A stretch of 64,000 bases of DNA from an uncultured Clostridia bacterium (GCA_947039455.1 CAMQZB010000004.1:39990-103989), one strand, 5' to 3'. Counted from the first letter of the stretch, positions 28,034-37,358 are shown. The notes: generated by a model not told the origin, from the letters alone. Numbers and translations: made by a program.

Positions 28034-28996
28034 ATGAAAAAAATTGGAGTTTTAACAAGCGGAGGCGACGCTCCGGGAATGAATTCAGCTATTAGAGCAG
28101 TAGTTCGTTCAGGAATTGAAATGGGAATGGAAGTATACGGAATAAAACGTGGATTTGCAGGACTGCTTTCAGGGGAAATCATTGAGATGAACAGAAAATC
28201 TGTGTCAGGAATTATTCAACGTGGTGGCACAATATTATATTCTGCAAGATGTATAGAGTTCAAAGAGCAAGCACAACAAAAAATTGCTGTTGATAAAATT
28301 AAAGAACTAGGTCTTGACGGATTGGTAACAATCGGTGGTGACGGAACGTTCCAAGGCGCAAGATCTCTTAGTGTAAACTGGGATATTCCAACTATTGGAA
28401 TCCCTGGAACTATCGACAATGACTTGGCATACACTGATTTTACTCTAGGTTTCGATACCGCTTGTAACACAGCGATAAATTGTATAAACAATTTGCGTGA
28501 TACTATGAATTCTCACAGACGAGTAAGCGTAGTTGAAGTTATGGGAAGAAACTGTGGCGATATAGCTTTGTATTCAGGTATTTCATCTGGGGCTGAAGTT
28601 GTAATTATTCCAGAAGTTAAAATTGAGATGTCAGAAATCGTTGAAAGATTGCAAGCAAGCCGTAGACGTGGTAAATCTTCTAATATTATCGTGTTAGCTG
28701 AGGGCGCTGGTAACGCAATGGAATATGCGAAACAAATAGAAGAGGCGACAGGCATGACTGTTCGTGGACAAAACCTTGGGCATATTCTTCGTGGTGGATC
28801 TCCATCAATGGTTGATAGAATGCTAGGTGTTCAATTCGGTTACCGTGCAGTGCAATTGCTAAACAAAGGTATCGGAAACAGGGTTATCGGTACGAGAAAT
28901 GAGCAAATTGTTGATTTAGATATCGTAGAAGCACTGGCGCAAAAATATGAATACAAAAAAGATTTATACGAAGCATCAAAAGTTCTTTGTATGTAA
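28034..28996 (+). CDS. pfkA: ATP-dependent 6-phosphofructokinase
   Basis: This enzyme phosphorylates fructose 6-phosphate in glycolysis. The protein is 320 aa, the usual bacterial size. GGDGTFQGA at 101-109 has Gly at the position that marks ATP use, and PGTIDNDLAYTD at 124-135 contains the catalytic Asp. ATP loop TSGGDAPGMN is at the N-terminus. AAGGAGTGCT precedes ATG. It is one of two Pfk-type genes in the window. Confidence 0.96.
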   Translation: MKKIGVLTSGGDAPGMNSAIRAVVRSGIEMGMEVYGIKRGFAGLLSGEIIEMNRKSVSGIIQRGGTILYSARCIEFKEQAQQKIAVDKIKELGLDGLVTIGGDGTFQGARSLSVNWDIPTIGIPGTIDNDLAYTDFTLGFDTACNTAINCINNLRDTMNSHRRVSVVEVMGRNCGDIALYSGISSGAEVVIIPEVKIEMSEIVERLQASRRRGKSSNIIVLAEGAGNAMEYAKQIEEATGMTVRGQNLGHILRGGSPSMVDRMLGVQFGYRAVQLLNKGIGNRVIGTRNEQIVDLDIVEALAQKYEYKKDLYEASKVLCM

Positions 28997-29062
28997 TTTA
29001 AAGAAAATATGCTTTTGACCTTTATCGATAATGAAAAATGTCAAAAGGAATCAAATCAAAGA

Positions 29063-29105
29063 TAACGAGTATCGCAAAATTAGTTTTTGAGATACTTGTT
29101 TTCTT
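29063..29105 (+). terminator. terminator after pfkA
   Basis: AACGAGTATC pairs with GATACTTGTT around a 14-nt loop, with a short T-rich tail. It separates pfkA from rlmD. Confidence 0.65.
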
Positions 29106-29142
29106 ATTAAGAACAAAAGAAATATAAAAAAATTGGTGGATT

Positions 29143-30576
29143 ATGAAAAAAAATGAAGTGGTTATACTAACAATTGAAAATTATGGAGACGGTGGAGAGG
29201 GTGTAGCTAGAGTTGATGGAATGGCAGTTTTTATTCCCTTTGCTATGATTGGCGAAGTCTGTGAAGTTGTTATTATTTTAGTTAAAAAGAATTACGCAAT
29301 TGGAAAAATTCAAAAAATCATTGAAAAAGACCAAGGTCGTTGTGAACCATTTTGCAGCGTATTCGGAAAATGTGGTGGTTGTCAAATTCAACACATGGAC
29401 AAAGACGCACAAAGTGATTTTAAAAGAAAAAAAGTGCAAGATTGTATGACAAGAATAGGTTTTCTTCAATGCCAAGTTGAGGAAACTGTGGTGGGAGAAA
29501 AAACAAGAAGATACAGAAATAAATTGCAACTTCCACTAGCTGATAACAACGGACTTGTGGGCGGTTTTTACGCACCGTTCTCTCATAGAATGGTAGAAAT
29601 CAATGATTGCGAAATACAAGATGAAGAAAGCCTAAGTGTTTTTCACGCATTACGGTTGTATAGTAACCTAACTGATGTAAAAGCCTATGACGAGAGATCA
29701 CACAAAGGACTTTTGCGACATTTAGTAGTAAGAAACAGTCAAAACGGTATGTTAATTACTATTGTTATCAACGGAAATTTCTTACCACAATCGGACGTTT
29801 TAATTAGAGAGATAGATAAATTAGGATTGAATTATGGTCTATATATTAATGAAAACACGGAAATGACAAATGTAATTACAAGTGAAAAATACACTCACCT
29901 TACGGGATTGAAAGAGCTAAATCAAAATGACGATGGTTTGGAATATTCAGTTATGCCACAATCATTTTTACAAGTAAACGAAGAAATTAAAGACGAAATT
30001 TATCAAAGAGCTGTAGTGGAAGGTGAAATCACGGCAAATGATGTGGTTGTAAATGCCTATTCTGGAGCTGGACTGCTTACTGCGTATTTTGCAAAAATTT
30101 CAAAATTTTGTTATGGAATTGAGATTATTGCTGAAGCTACTGCATCCGCGGATAAGTTAGCCAAAGACAATGGATTAGTCAGTAAAATGAAAAATGTAAC
30201 AGGCGATTGCAAAGAAGTTCTAAAAAAATTAATTCCAAAACTAAAAAAGCAAAGAGCGTTAGATTTGGAATTAGGGAAAAACGTCGGTAGTATCATTTTT
30301 GTGCTAGACCCACCGCGTAAAGGTGTCGACTCGGATATTTTAGAAGAACTTTTGAAACTTCTTCCGGATAAAATTATATATATAAGTTGCAATCCAGCAT
30401 CACTTGCTCGTGATGTAGGAATGCTTGTTGGTAATTTAGCAGTAACTTCAAAAGGATTGCTAAAGACTGAAGATCTAAAGAAAATTAGCAAATATAAAGT
30501 AAAATCCGTAACGCCATACGATATGTTCCCACAAACAAAACACGTTGAAGCACTTTGTGTTTTAGAGTTGAACTAA
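29143..30576 (+). CDS. rlmD: 23S rRNA (uracil-5-)-methyltransferase, RlmD/RumA family
   Basis: The enzyme methylates uridines in 23S rRNA with SAM. It has an N-terminal TRAM domain (residues 1-60) and a 4Fe-4S ligand set CEPFCSVFGKCGGC, with the key Cys at 71, 77 and 80. The SAM-binding core NAYSGAGLLTAYFA, the DPPRKGVDSD motif and the catalytic Cys in YISCNPASLARD follow. It is 477 aa. Gram-positive members may have RlmCD dual specificity. Confidence 0.9.
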   Translation: MKKNEVVILTIENYGDGGEGVARVDGMAVFIPFAMIGEVCEVVIILVKKNYAIGKIQKIIEKDQGRCEPFCSVFGKCGGCQIQHMDKDAQSDFKRKKVQDCMTRIGFLQCQVEETVVGEKTRRYRNKLQLPLADNNGLVGGFYAPFSHRMVEINDCEIQDEESLSVFHALRLYSNLTDVKAYDERSHKGLLRHLVVRNSQNGMLITIVINGNFLPQSDVLIREIDKLGLNYGLYINENTEMTNVITSEKYTHLTGLKELNQNDDGLEYSVMPQSFLQVNEEIKDEIYQRAVVEGEITANDVVVNAYSGAGLLTAYFAKISKFCYGIEIIAEATASADKLAKDNGLVSKMKNVTGDCKEVLKKLIPKLKKQRALDLELGKNVGSIIFVLDPPRKGVDSDILEELLKLLPDKIIYISCNPASLARDVGMLVGNLAVTSKGLLKTEDLKKISKYKVKSVTPYDMFPQTKHVEALCVLELN

Positions 30577-30732
30577 AATCAAAGCAAAGTGTGACGGAAT
30601 TATAGACGATATACTTATATATTTTAATATGCTTTGAAAAATTACGATTTTAGAAAACCAAGTAACTCAGCAAAATGAATCTGACGATAGAGATAGTGAT
30701 TTACTCAAGATTTATTTCTGAAATATAATATA

Positions 30733-30777
30733 AAAAGAACCAAAAGTTGTTAAATACAACCTCTGGTTCTTTTTTTT
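30733..30777. terminator. bidirectional terminator between rlmD and the AEC gene
   Basis: AAAGAACCA pairs with TGGTTCTTT and an inner GTTGT pairs with ACAAC. T8 lies on the plus side and A5 on the other, serving converging genes. Confidence 0.85.
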
Positions 30778-30826
30778 GTTTAGAATAAAACATGCTACTT
30801 TAAAATAGCTTTGAGTATTAATATTA

Positions 30827-31765
30827 TCAAATCAAATTTAGATATTTTAATGTTGCAATACAGATGAAAATAGTTATAATTGATATGATCGAGTCGAAAA
30901 CTACAATCTGACTTGCCAGTTCATCATTTGATTTTGAATTTTGTGCCATTGTATATGTAGAAACAGCCGTAGGACTTGCAAACATAGCCATTAGAGCGGA
31001 TAGTTCCATACCTCTAAATCCAAATAACACACTGATTGGTATGAAAATTAGTGGCACAATGAGGAGTTTACCAATTACACAAATGCTAAGAAGCTTCTTA
31101 TACTTGCCAACTCTCCCAAAGTTAAAACTGCCACCAAGAACGATTAGCGCAAGTGGGGTTGCTACACCAGCAACATCTGAGATTGTGTCTTCAAAAAGCA
31201 AAGGCATTTTAATTCCAGTAACAATAAAAAGGAAACCTAAAACAGAACTAATTATTAAAGGGTTTTTTAAAACTTGCTTAATAATGTCAATTGGCTTTTG
31301 TTTATTATTTGAAAATACTCCAAGAGCAACAACTGAAAGTAGATTAAATAGCGGTATCACAAAAGCAATTAAGATTACCGTTGTGCTTGTGTTAGCGCTA
31401 CCATAAAGTGCAGTTGCAATTGGCAGTCCAAATAAAATATAATTACTACGAAAAATACCCTGTATCATAACTCCACGATTTGTATTTTTAGGTTCAATTA
31501 AAGGTATAACTATCATTAAAATAATGAATGCAGCGACAACGCAACACATTGCAAATATAATTAACTTAGCTGAAAAACCCCCACTAAAATCGCTTGTATA
31601 TATGTTTATAAACAGTAATGTTGGTAAAAATACTTTAAAGCAAAGAGCGTTAAGTTGTTTTAAAAACGGTTCATTGAATATTCCAACAATTTTAAGGGTA
31701 TATCCAATAACCATCATGAAAAACAAAGGGAACACAACAGAAGCTGAAAGTAAAATGTTATTCAT
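30827..31765 (-). CDS. AEC-family transporter (auxin efflux carrier-like)
   Basis: This is a 312-aa protein with about ten membrane segments, in the AEC permease family. Family features include the N-terminal FFMMVIGYTLKIVGI and the late MAMFASPTAVSTYTMAQ. Members export or import organic acids such as malate or malonate; the substrate cannot be told from sequence. Its start overlaps the VOC gene end by 8 bp, so it is the third gene of a minus-strand operon. Confidence 0.85.
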   Translation of the reverse strand: MNNILLSASVVFPLFFMMVIGYTLKIVGIFNEPFLKQLNALCFKVFLPTLLFINIYTSDFSGGFSAKLIIFAMCCVVAAFIILMIVIPLIEPKNTNRGVMIQGIFRSNYILFGLPIATALYGSANTSTTVILIAFVIPLFNLLSVVALGVFSNNKQKPIDIIKQVLKNPLIISSVLGFLFIVTGIKMPLLFEDTISDVAGVATPLALIVLGGSFNFGRVGKYKKLLSICVIGKLLIVPLIFIPISVLFGFRGMELSALMAMFASPTAVSTYTMAQNSKSNDELASQIVVFDSIISIITIFICIATLKYLNLI

Positions 31766-32129
31766 AACTACAAAATTCTATTAAATTTCCATCGAAATCT
31801 CTAATGTAAATTGAGTTCATCTCACCCTTTACGCCCGTTCTTTTTACTACGCCAAGCTCAATATTAAACCCTTTAGCTTCAAGTTGTGTTTTATATAAAT
31901 CAATATTTCCTGATATTTCAAAGCAGACATCTGAACTGCCGGATTTGATATTTAATGCGTGAGGTGAAAGCTCTTTGCTAAAAATGTGTACATTAATTTT
32001 AAAATCCCCAGCATAAAGTTCATACCTTGTGCCACAATCTTTAACGTGAAACCCCAATCTACCATAGAAATCAAGTGTCTTAGAAATGTTTTTAGTAGTA
32101 ATTACAAAATGATCTATTTTCTTAATCAT
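31758..32129 (-). CDS. VOC-family (glyoxalase/bleomycin resistance-like) protein
   Basis: This 123-aa single-module vicinal oxygen chelate protein starts MIKKIDHFVITTKNISKTL and ends IYIRDFDGNLIEFCSYE. The usual metal ligands His7 (IDHF) and the final Glu (LIEF) are present, so it could bind a metal. Substrate is unknown. It lies between the PEBP and AEC genes in the same operon; GGAG precedes its start. Confidence 0.85.
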   Translation of the reverse strand: MIKKIDHFVITTKNISKTLDFYGRLGFHVKDCGTRYELYAGDFKINVHIFSKELSPHALNIKSGSSDVCFEISGNIDLYKTQLEAKGFNIELGVVKRTGVKGEMNSIYIRDFDGNLIEFCSYE

Positions 32130-32145
32130 ATGGTTTGTATCTCCT

Positions 32146-32649
32146 TTAGTTATTATAAGTACCTTTTAATGTAAATTGTTCAAGAATGTGTCCATCCATT
32201 TTTTTATAAAGGTCATTATAAAAGAATCCATTTTCAAGATCAAGTGTTGTATCAAGGGCATAAACGTGAATCTCATATGTATGCGGAGCATCGGGAGGTG
32301 CCATTCCACCATAAAAACTAGACAGTTCTTTTGATTGTTGTCCACCCTGCATGCTTGTCCAACTATTAACGCCTTGCACAAAATTAGTTGCAGTTTGGCT
32401 CTCATTTTCAAGGATTTCGGTGCGTGTGATGTTCGCAGCAGTCCAATGAATCCACGAAAAACCACCACTTACTGGGTATGCATCTTTATCTTCTAAAACC
32501 ACAGCATAAGATACTGCAGTCTTTGGCGCGTTCTCAATTTTAAAAGGTAGTGAATATATTGGCATACCATTTTCGTTAAAGTGTTCACCAAATTTACCAT
32601 ATTTTTTGTCAATTATTCCATCTTTAATTCCTGTACTTGTTACTATCAT
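32146..32649 (-). CDS. YbhB/YbcL-family Raf kinase inhibitor-like protein (PEBP)
   Basis: This is a 167-aa phosphatidylethanolamine-binding-protein fold. The marks are AVVLEDKDAYPVSGGFSWIHW and the anion-site region YGGMAPPDAPHTYEIHVYAL. I start it at ATG 32649, where GGAGG is 8 bases upstream; the track uses an upstream TTG. Function of bacterial members is poorly known. It is the first gene of the PEBP-VOC-AEC operon under a likely HxlR regulator. Confidence 0.85.
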   Translation of the reverse strand: MIVTSTGIKDGIIDKKYGKFGEHFNENGMPIYSLPFKIENAPKTAVSYAVVLEDKDAYPVSGGFSWIHWTAANITRTEILENESQTATNFVQGVNSWTSMQGGQQSKELSSFYGGMAPPDAPHTYEIHVYALDTTLDLENGFFYNDLYKKMDGHILEQFTLKGTYNN

Positions 32650-32698
32650 TTCTTGTTCCTCCAATTTTGTGTCATATCCAATAATTTACGGATAGAAT

Positions 32699-32718
32699 TG
32701 CTGTTGTAATAACAGCAG
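32699..32718. promoter_or_regulatory. inverted repeat upstream of the PEBP gene (possible HxlR operator)
   Basis: TGCTGTTGTAATAACAGCA has CTGTT/AACAG arms around a 5-bp centre. On the minus strand it overlaps the -10 of a plausible promoter (TTGAAT, 17 bp, TACAAC). A regulator bound here would block RNA polymerase. Confidence 0.45.
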
Positions 32719-32810
32719 ACAATTAATTCAACTGTCGTCAATTTTCTTCGAATTTATTAGTTTGACTTATTATGTATATAGCATAACACAAAAAAGCAGT
32801 CTTGTAAATT

Positions 32811-32828
32811 ACCCACTTTTTTGTGGGT
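32811..32828. repeat. palindrome between hxlR and the PEBP gene
   Basis: ACCCAC-TTTTTT-GTGGGT is a perfect 6-bp inverted repeat just past the hxlR terminator. It may be a second operator or part of a terminator. Confidence 0.4.
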
Positions 32829-32832
32829 ATAG

Positions 32833-32870
32833 AAAAAAGGAATCAACACCTTAAGTGACAATTCCTTTTT
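32833..32870 (-). terminator. terminator overlapping the 3' end of hxlR
   Basis: Read on the minus strand, AAGGAAT pairs with ATTCCTT and is followed by T6; the hxlR stop codon lies in the loop. Confidence 0.65.
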
Positions 32871-33213
32871 CATAGAGAATTTCGGACATGCCATTCTCGA
32901 GCATAAATTCAATTCCTATTTTTTGCATGATTATTAGTGCTTTTATTAACTCATTTCCTCTATCATCAGTTAAAAAATATTCAACCTTTAATGGGTAAAC
33001 GTCAAAAGTGTTTTTGCCAACTAACCCATATTCAATCAGCTCTTTCAATTGCTCTAAAAGCATTTTTTGAGTAATTCCATTGATATCTTTTTTTAATTGT
33101 GATAGAGATGTGTTGCCAAGTCGTAATCTCCAAAGTATAATTGGTTTCCATTTTCCCTTAATCATATCATGACTTAACTCTAAAGGACATGTATAGTTTT
33201 CACGCAATTTCAT
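32851..33213 (-). CDS. HxlR-family transcriptional regulator
   Basis: This is a 120-aa winged-helix regulator. The N-terminal Cys (YTCPLELSHDMIKGKWK), conserved and redox- or aldehyde-sensing in this family, and the HTH (TQKMLLEQLKELIEYGLV) are present. HxlR proteins often respond to electrophiles or thiol oxidants. It lies upstream of the PEBP-VOC-AEC genes on the same strand and probably controls them through the inverted repeat in between. GGAGG precedes ATG. Confidence 0.88.
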   Translation of the reverse strand: MKLRENYTCPLELSHDMIKGKWKPIILWRLRLGNTSLSQLKKDINGITQKMLLEQLKELIEYGLVGKNTFDVYPLKVEYFLTDDRGNELIKALIIMQKIGIEFMLENGMSEILYEKGIVT

Positions 33214-33302
33214 AAAGTTACCTCCGAATAATTATTTTGCTATTAGATTTAGTGAGACTAGCCTTAGTATTATACCATAAAATAACATTAACTTCAATTA
33301 TA

Positions 33303-33331
33303 TTGATTAAATATTAATTTGCTGTTATAAT
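33303..33331 (+). promoter_or_regulatory. sigma-A promoter of the ylmH-like gene
   Basis: TTGATT and TATAAT are spaced by 17 bp, about 100 bp upstream of the GTG start at 33435. Confidence 0.65.
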
Positions 33332-33434
33332 GTATCTAGAAGCGTAGAAATGCGTTATGTTCAAGAAGTGAAACAACTATCAAAACTAGAATGGTTTTTG
33401 GTTATAAAATAATTAAGCACTGGAGGTTTGAAGA

Positions 33435-34172
33435 GTGGAAGATCTGAAAAATAGAATTAATGATTTGGCAAATAGAAGTTATGAAAAAAATGTTTTCGTT
33501 TTTTCACAATTTCTAAATGCAAGTGAACTTGCGGAAGTGTCAGATTCTAAAATAAAGTTTGTTGAGATTGTGAAAAGTGGTGCGGTGGATTTTGCGGAAC
33601 GAAAAATGTTGCGATTTGGCAATGAAAACTTTCATGGTAAAGCGGAATTTCCCATTTCAATCATTATGATTTCCCCAATATCAAATAAATTCGCCGATGA
33701 GATAACTCACCGTGACTGCCTTGGTGCAATAATGAATCTTGGAATAGTGCGAGAGAAAATCGGTGATATATTTGTAAATGGCAAAAACGCATTTATAATA
33801 GCTGAAAAGAAAATAGCGGAATACATCATTGAAAATTTAAACAAAATAAAGAGAAACAACATAAAATGCGATATAGTGGAGAGCGTCCCAATGTCTTTCG
33901 CTCCCAAATGCGAACTAATGCGTTTGTCGGTATCAACACCGAGAATTGACAGCGTGGTGGCGAAACTGTTTAACCTATCAAGGGAAAGCAGTTTAGAATT
34001 GTTTAGGGAAAAGAAAATTTTCCTTGACGCAACGGTGCAAGAAAGCAATAGTAAATTACTTGTTGAAAACCAAGTAGTAAGCGTAAGGGGGTACGGAAAA
34101 TTCAGATTTATTGGGGAATGCGGAGTATCAAAAAAAGGTAAAAAGTATATTGAACTAGAAAAATTTATCTAA
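33435..34172 (+). CDS. ylmH: YlmH-like S4-domain RNA-binding protein
   Basis: This is a 245-aa protein with an N-terminal YlmH-specific domain (IKFVEIVKSG, HRDCLGAIMNLGIVREKIGDI) and a C-terminal S4 RNA-binding domain (SRESSLELFREKKIFLDATV to VSVRGYGKFRF). YlmH associates with the large subunit and rescues stalled ribosomes in Bacillus. It is normally in the divisome cluster with sepF and divIVA; here it is alone. GTG start with GGAGG eight bases upstream. Confidence 0.88.
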   Translation: MEDLKNRINDLANRSYEKNVFVFSQFLNASELAEVSDSKIKFVEIVKSGAVDFAERKMLRFGNENFHGKAEFPISIIMISPISNKFADEITHRDCLGAIMNLGIVREKIGDIFVNGKNAFIIAEKKIAEYIIENLNKIKRNNIKCDIVESVPMSFAPKCELMRLSVSTPRIDSVVAKLFNLSRESSLELFREKKIFLDATVQESNSKLLVENQVVSVRGYGKFRFIGECGVSKKGKKYIELEKFI

Positions 34173-34177
34173 AGAAA

Positions 34178-34213
34178 AAACAATGCAATCATTAAGACTG
34201 CATTGTTTTTTTT
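34178..34213. terminator. bidirectional terminator
   Basis: AAACAATGCA pairs with TGCATTGTTT, with T8 on one side and A6 on the other, between the converging ylmH-like and aldo/keto reductase genes. Confidence 0.88.
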
Positions 34214-34249
34214 CTTTATTAAATTGTAATCATAGAATATAAGAAAAAG

Positions 34250-35407
34250 TTATTTCGAATCGCAAGAAAAGATTAATCTTGCTTTTTTCATGTTTTCTCG
34301 TATTTTTACGCCAAAGGGACAGTTCGGTTCGCATTTTCCACACATAATACAATTATCCGCGTTAGTTTTCATAGCAAAATAATGTTGCTTAACTGTGTCA
34401 GGAAGAGCGTCTTGCTGAGATGCCAAATCGGTAAATTTAGTAACAGCAGCAATGTCAATATGTGAGGGGCAAGGCTGACAATGATTGCAATACATACATC
34501 TGCCAGTCATGTTTATAGCATTGTTTGTAGCAAATATATGCCCATAATTTTTTAGTTCATCAGGCAAATCGTAGTAGCGAACTGCTTCCACAACTTCAGG
34601 AACAGTATGGCAACCAACTATAACAACCTTAACACCATTGCGAGAAAGACCATAGTGAATACATTGCGGAACAGTCATAGCAACACCAAAAGGCGAACTT
34701 TCTGCTGATAAAAGGCTACCAGCCCCAAGTGGTTTCATAACAGTGATAGCAACCCCAAGGTTTTCGCAAGCTGTATACAGTTGTTGCCTAGCTTCATCAA
34801 CAATCCAATCGCTTTCTTTAAAATCTTTGTATTCCATCAAATCTTCAATATCGGTATCAGATTTTTCCATGTCGTAAGCAGGATTAATGCTGAACATCAG
34901 CACGTCAATAAGTCCGCTTTCCACAGCTTTTAAAGCAATGATTGGATTGTGGGAGCTCATGCCAATATGTCCAATTACGCCATTTGATTTTAGCTCTTTA
35001 GCGTATTCGATAATTTCAGTATTAAAAACGGATGCGTAGTCCTCATCACTATCAACGTAATGAATCATGCCGATGTCGATATAATTAGTGTGAAGTCTAG
35101 CAAGTAAATCGTTGAAAGATTTTTTAGTTTTAACAATATCACGAGTTCTTCCATATTGTTCATCTTCAAAAACAGTACATAGATGCCCTTGAATAACAAA
35201 CTTGTCACGACGGCCATCTAAAGCTATTCCAAGATTATCACGAGTAGGAGCTTGAGGCATAAAAATATCGATAAAATTCATTCCATTTTCAATAGCTGAA
35301 TCAATAATTTCAGTACACGCTACAGCGGAAAGTCCGTTAAACCATTCTCCACCAAGACCAATTTCTCCAACCTTCAATCCAGTACGTCCCAGTATTCTAT
35401 ATTTCAT
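34250..35407 (-). CDS. aldo/keto reductase with C-terminal ferredoxin-like domain
   Basis: The 385-aa protein has a TIM-barrel aldo/keto reductase domain (residues 1-280, starting MKYRILGRTGLKVGEIGLGG). An iron-sulfur part follows, with CMYCNHCQPCP and CIMCGKCEPNCPFG, consistent with 4Fe-4S binding. Such fusions are common in anaerobes and probably pass electrons between ferredoxin and an NAD(P)-type site; the substrate is unknown. It is monocistronic. Confidence 0.9.
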   Translation of the reverse strand: MKYRILGRTGLKVGEIGLGGEWFNGLSAVACTEIIDSAIENGMNFIDIFMPQAPTRDNLGIALDGRRDKFVIQGHLCTVFEDEQYGRTRDIVKTKKSFNDLLARLHTNYIDIGMIHYVDSDEDYASVFNTEIIEYAKELKSNGVIGHIGMSSHNPIIALKAVESGLIDVLMFSINPAYDMEKSDTDIEDLMEYKDFKESDWIVDEARQQLYTACENLGVAITVMKPLGAGSLLSAESSPFGVAMTVPQCIHYGLSRNGVKVVIVGCHTVPEVVEAVRYYDLPDELKNYGHIFATNNAINMTGRCMYCNHCQPCPSHIDIAAVTKFTDLASQQDALPDTVKQHYFAMKTNADNCIMCGKCEPNCPFGVKIRENMKKARLIFSCDSK

Positions 35408-35531
35408 AAATCACCATAATCCAAATATATTTATTTTTATACGTTATTGACATTAATCCAATAATAGTATAAACTACTTATGGAAAATAGTATAGACTAA
35501 AGAGCGGAAAAAGTCAATTTAAGATAAATAG

Positions 35532-35560
35532 TTGATCTGACATTGAAAATTCTTTAAAAT
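35532..35560 (+). promoter_or_regulatory. promoter of the small DUF3006-like gene
   Basis: TTGATC and TAAAAT are separated by 17 bp, 30 bp before ATG 35591. Confidence 0.55.
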
Positions 35561-35590
35561 AGATTACAGCAGTATGATAGAGGTGGGATT

Positions 35591-35755
35591 ATGGAAAAAA
35601 AGTATGTAGTAAAAGAAGTCTGTGGTGATTACGCAATATTGTTTGATGAAACTCAAGAACAGGTTAATATATCAACGTTTTTATTACCCAGTGATATAGT
35701 TCAAGGGGATGTATTGGTAAGCACTATTCCGTTTCAGTACGAATTAGTTAGATAA
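35591..35755 (+). CDS. small DUF3006-like protein
   Basis: This 54-aa gene is missing from the ORF track because of its length. It starts MEKKYVVKEVCGDYAILFDE and ends with STIPFQYELVR. The pattern (KEVxGDYAxLxDExGxxxN, LPxxxxxGDVL) resembles DUF3006, a small beta-barrel-like family of unknown role. GAGGTGGGATT precedes the ATG and a promoter is in place, so it is probably real. Confidence 0.7.
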   Translation: MEKKYVVKEVCGDYAILFDETQEQVNISTFLLPSDIVQGDVLVSTIPFQYELVR

Positions 35756-35910
35756 TCAAACCAAAATTTATCAAATAAGGGTGGAACTTATCTAAATAGG
35801 ACTGCAAATCGAAAGTTCAGTCAACAATAAATAACTCCATTAAATAAAAAGCAGATATATGAAACTAGAAATAAATCAAATAAGAAATATAATAATCTAT
35901 TAAAAACAGT

Positions 35911-35940
35911 AAAAAAAACAGTCCTTTTGGACTGTTTTTC
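35911..35940. terminator. bidirectional terminator in the 318-bp gap before the second pfk
   Basis: AAAAACAGTCC-TTTT-GGACTGTTTTT is a perfect stem, serving the small gene and the converging pfk. The rest of the 35756-36073 gap is AT-rich and I see nothing else in it. Confidence 0.88.
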
Positions 35941-36073
35941 ACTGTTTTGTTAATAAATTACAATATTTGCAAAAAAATTCGTTGACAAAATATTGTAATA
36001 AATTGTATGAAATTTAGTTAAAATATTATATTAAGAAAAACATTTTTCAAAAAATTAAAAAATTGAAAGGTAA

Positions 36074-37144
36074 TTAATCTCCGAAAGAAATACCTAAACT
36101 TCTTCCTATTTCAATTAATTGATGATGCTCAGGAACAAATTTAGTTTTCCCAGCAACTTCAGAAAGTTCATTAGCAACAACCACGTTGTCAACCATGGCA
36201 ACGGTTACGCCGAAGTTCTTTTTTAAAATTAGTTCAGCAGCGTAAGCTCCAAAACGAGTTGAAAGCAACCTATCGTAAGCAGAAGGGATACCGCCACGCT
36301 GAATGTGTCCAGGAATACATGGACGAGCGGTGAAGTTAGTTTCCGCCTCGATAGCTTTAGTGATTTTAAAAACAGCATTTCCTGATTCGGCACGCAATTT
36401 TTCTCTAGCTTTTTTCTTCATAGTCGCCTCTTCAGTGCTCATAGCCCCCTCAGCAACAGCAATTATTGAGAAATCTTTGCTACGTTTTCCACGTTCTTTA
36501 ATTTTAGCAATAATTTTTTTCATATCGTATGGAATTTCAGGCAAAAGAATAACATCAGCACCACCAGCGATACCAGAATAAAGCGTAAGCCAACCAGCTT
36601 TGTTTCCCATAACTTCCATAACCATACATCTTCCATGAGAAGAAGCGGTAGTATGCAGTTTGTCGATACAGTCAGTGGCAACGTCAACAGCAGAGTGGAA
36701 CCCGAAAGTGACATCAGTACCGAAAATGTCGTTGTCGATAGTTTTAGGCAGCCCAATAATGTTCAAACCTTCGTCAGCAAGAAGTCCAGCAGTTTTGTGA
36801 CTACCGTTACCCCCAAGAATAAGTAAGCAATCCAAGCCCATTTTCTTGTAGTTGTCCTTCATGCATTTAAGTTTATCAACATTGTCGTCTTCCACAACTT
36901 GCATAAGCTTAAAAGGTGTGCGACTTGTGCCTAAAATAGTCCCACCAATAGTAAGAATACCTGAAAAGTCAGATTGATTTAATGTTTTATATTCACCACG
37001 AATAAGACCGCCAAAGCCATCTTGAATTCCAATAAATTCCACGTCTTTCATAGTGTGGTAAGCAGCTTTCGCAACTCCACGAATAACGGCGTTCAAACCA
37101 GGGCAGTCGCCACCAGCAGTTAATATTCCAATTCTAATTCCCAT
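36074..37144 (-). CDS. 6-phosphofructokinase paralogue, GGNGS type
   Basis: This is a second phosphofructokinase-fold protein, 356 aa. The ATP-loop is LTAGGDCPGLN. The site that reads GGDG in the first enzyme reads GGNGSHKT at 111-118, so the Mg-contacting Asp is Asn, and PKTIDND (133-139) has Lys in place of Gly, a feature of pyrophosphate-type or group III enzymes. The phosphoryl donor could be ATP or PPi. It is monocistronic, with GGAGG before ATG. The presence of ppk1 next door may be relevant. Confidence 0.88.
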   Translation of the reverse strand: MGIRIGILTAGGDCPGLNAVIRGVAKAAYHTMKDVEFIGIQDGFGGLIRGEYKTLNQSDFSGILTIGGTILGTSRTPFKLMQVVEDDNVDKLKCMKDNYKKMGLDCLLILGGNGSHKTAGLLADEGLNIIGLPKTIDNDIFGTDVTFGFHSAVDVATDCIDKLHTTASSHGRCMVMEVMGNKAGWLTLYSGIAGGADVILLPEIPYDMKKIIAKIKERGKRSKDFSIIAVAEGAMSTEEATMKKKAREKLRAESGNAVFKITKAIEAETNFTARPCIPGHIQRGGIPSAYDRLLSTRFGAYAAELILKKNFGVTVAMVDNVVVANELSEVAGKTKFVPEHHQLIEIGRSLGISFGD

Positions 37145-37180
37145 AGCAAAATCCTCCTTGCGTTTTGAACCGCTATCTAT

Positions 37181-37209
37181 AGTTTACCACTAGACGCAAT
37201 ATTTTTCAA
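37181..37209 (-). promoter_or_regulatory. promoter of the second pfk
   Basis: On the minus strand TTGAAA and TAAACT are spaced by 17 bp, 36 bp before the start codon. Confidence 0.5.
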
Positions 37210-37358
37210 CAAAATTTACAATATATAAGAGTAAAATGTGAAAATAATTAAAAAATAATTAAAAAAAAGCTTATTTTGCTATTTTTTTTCATAAACCCCC
37301 TTTTCAAAAGCGGATTTATAGTGTATTATATATAGTAAAAGAACATGGGGGAAACAAA

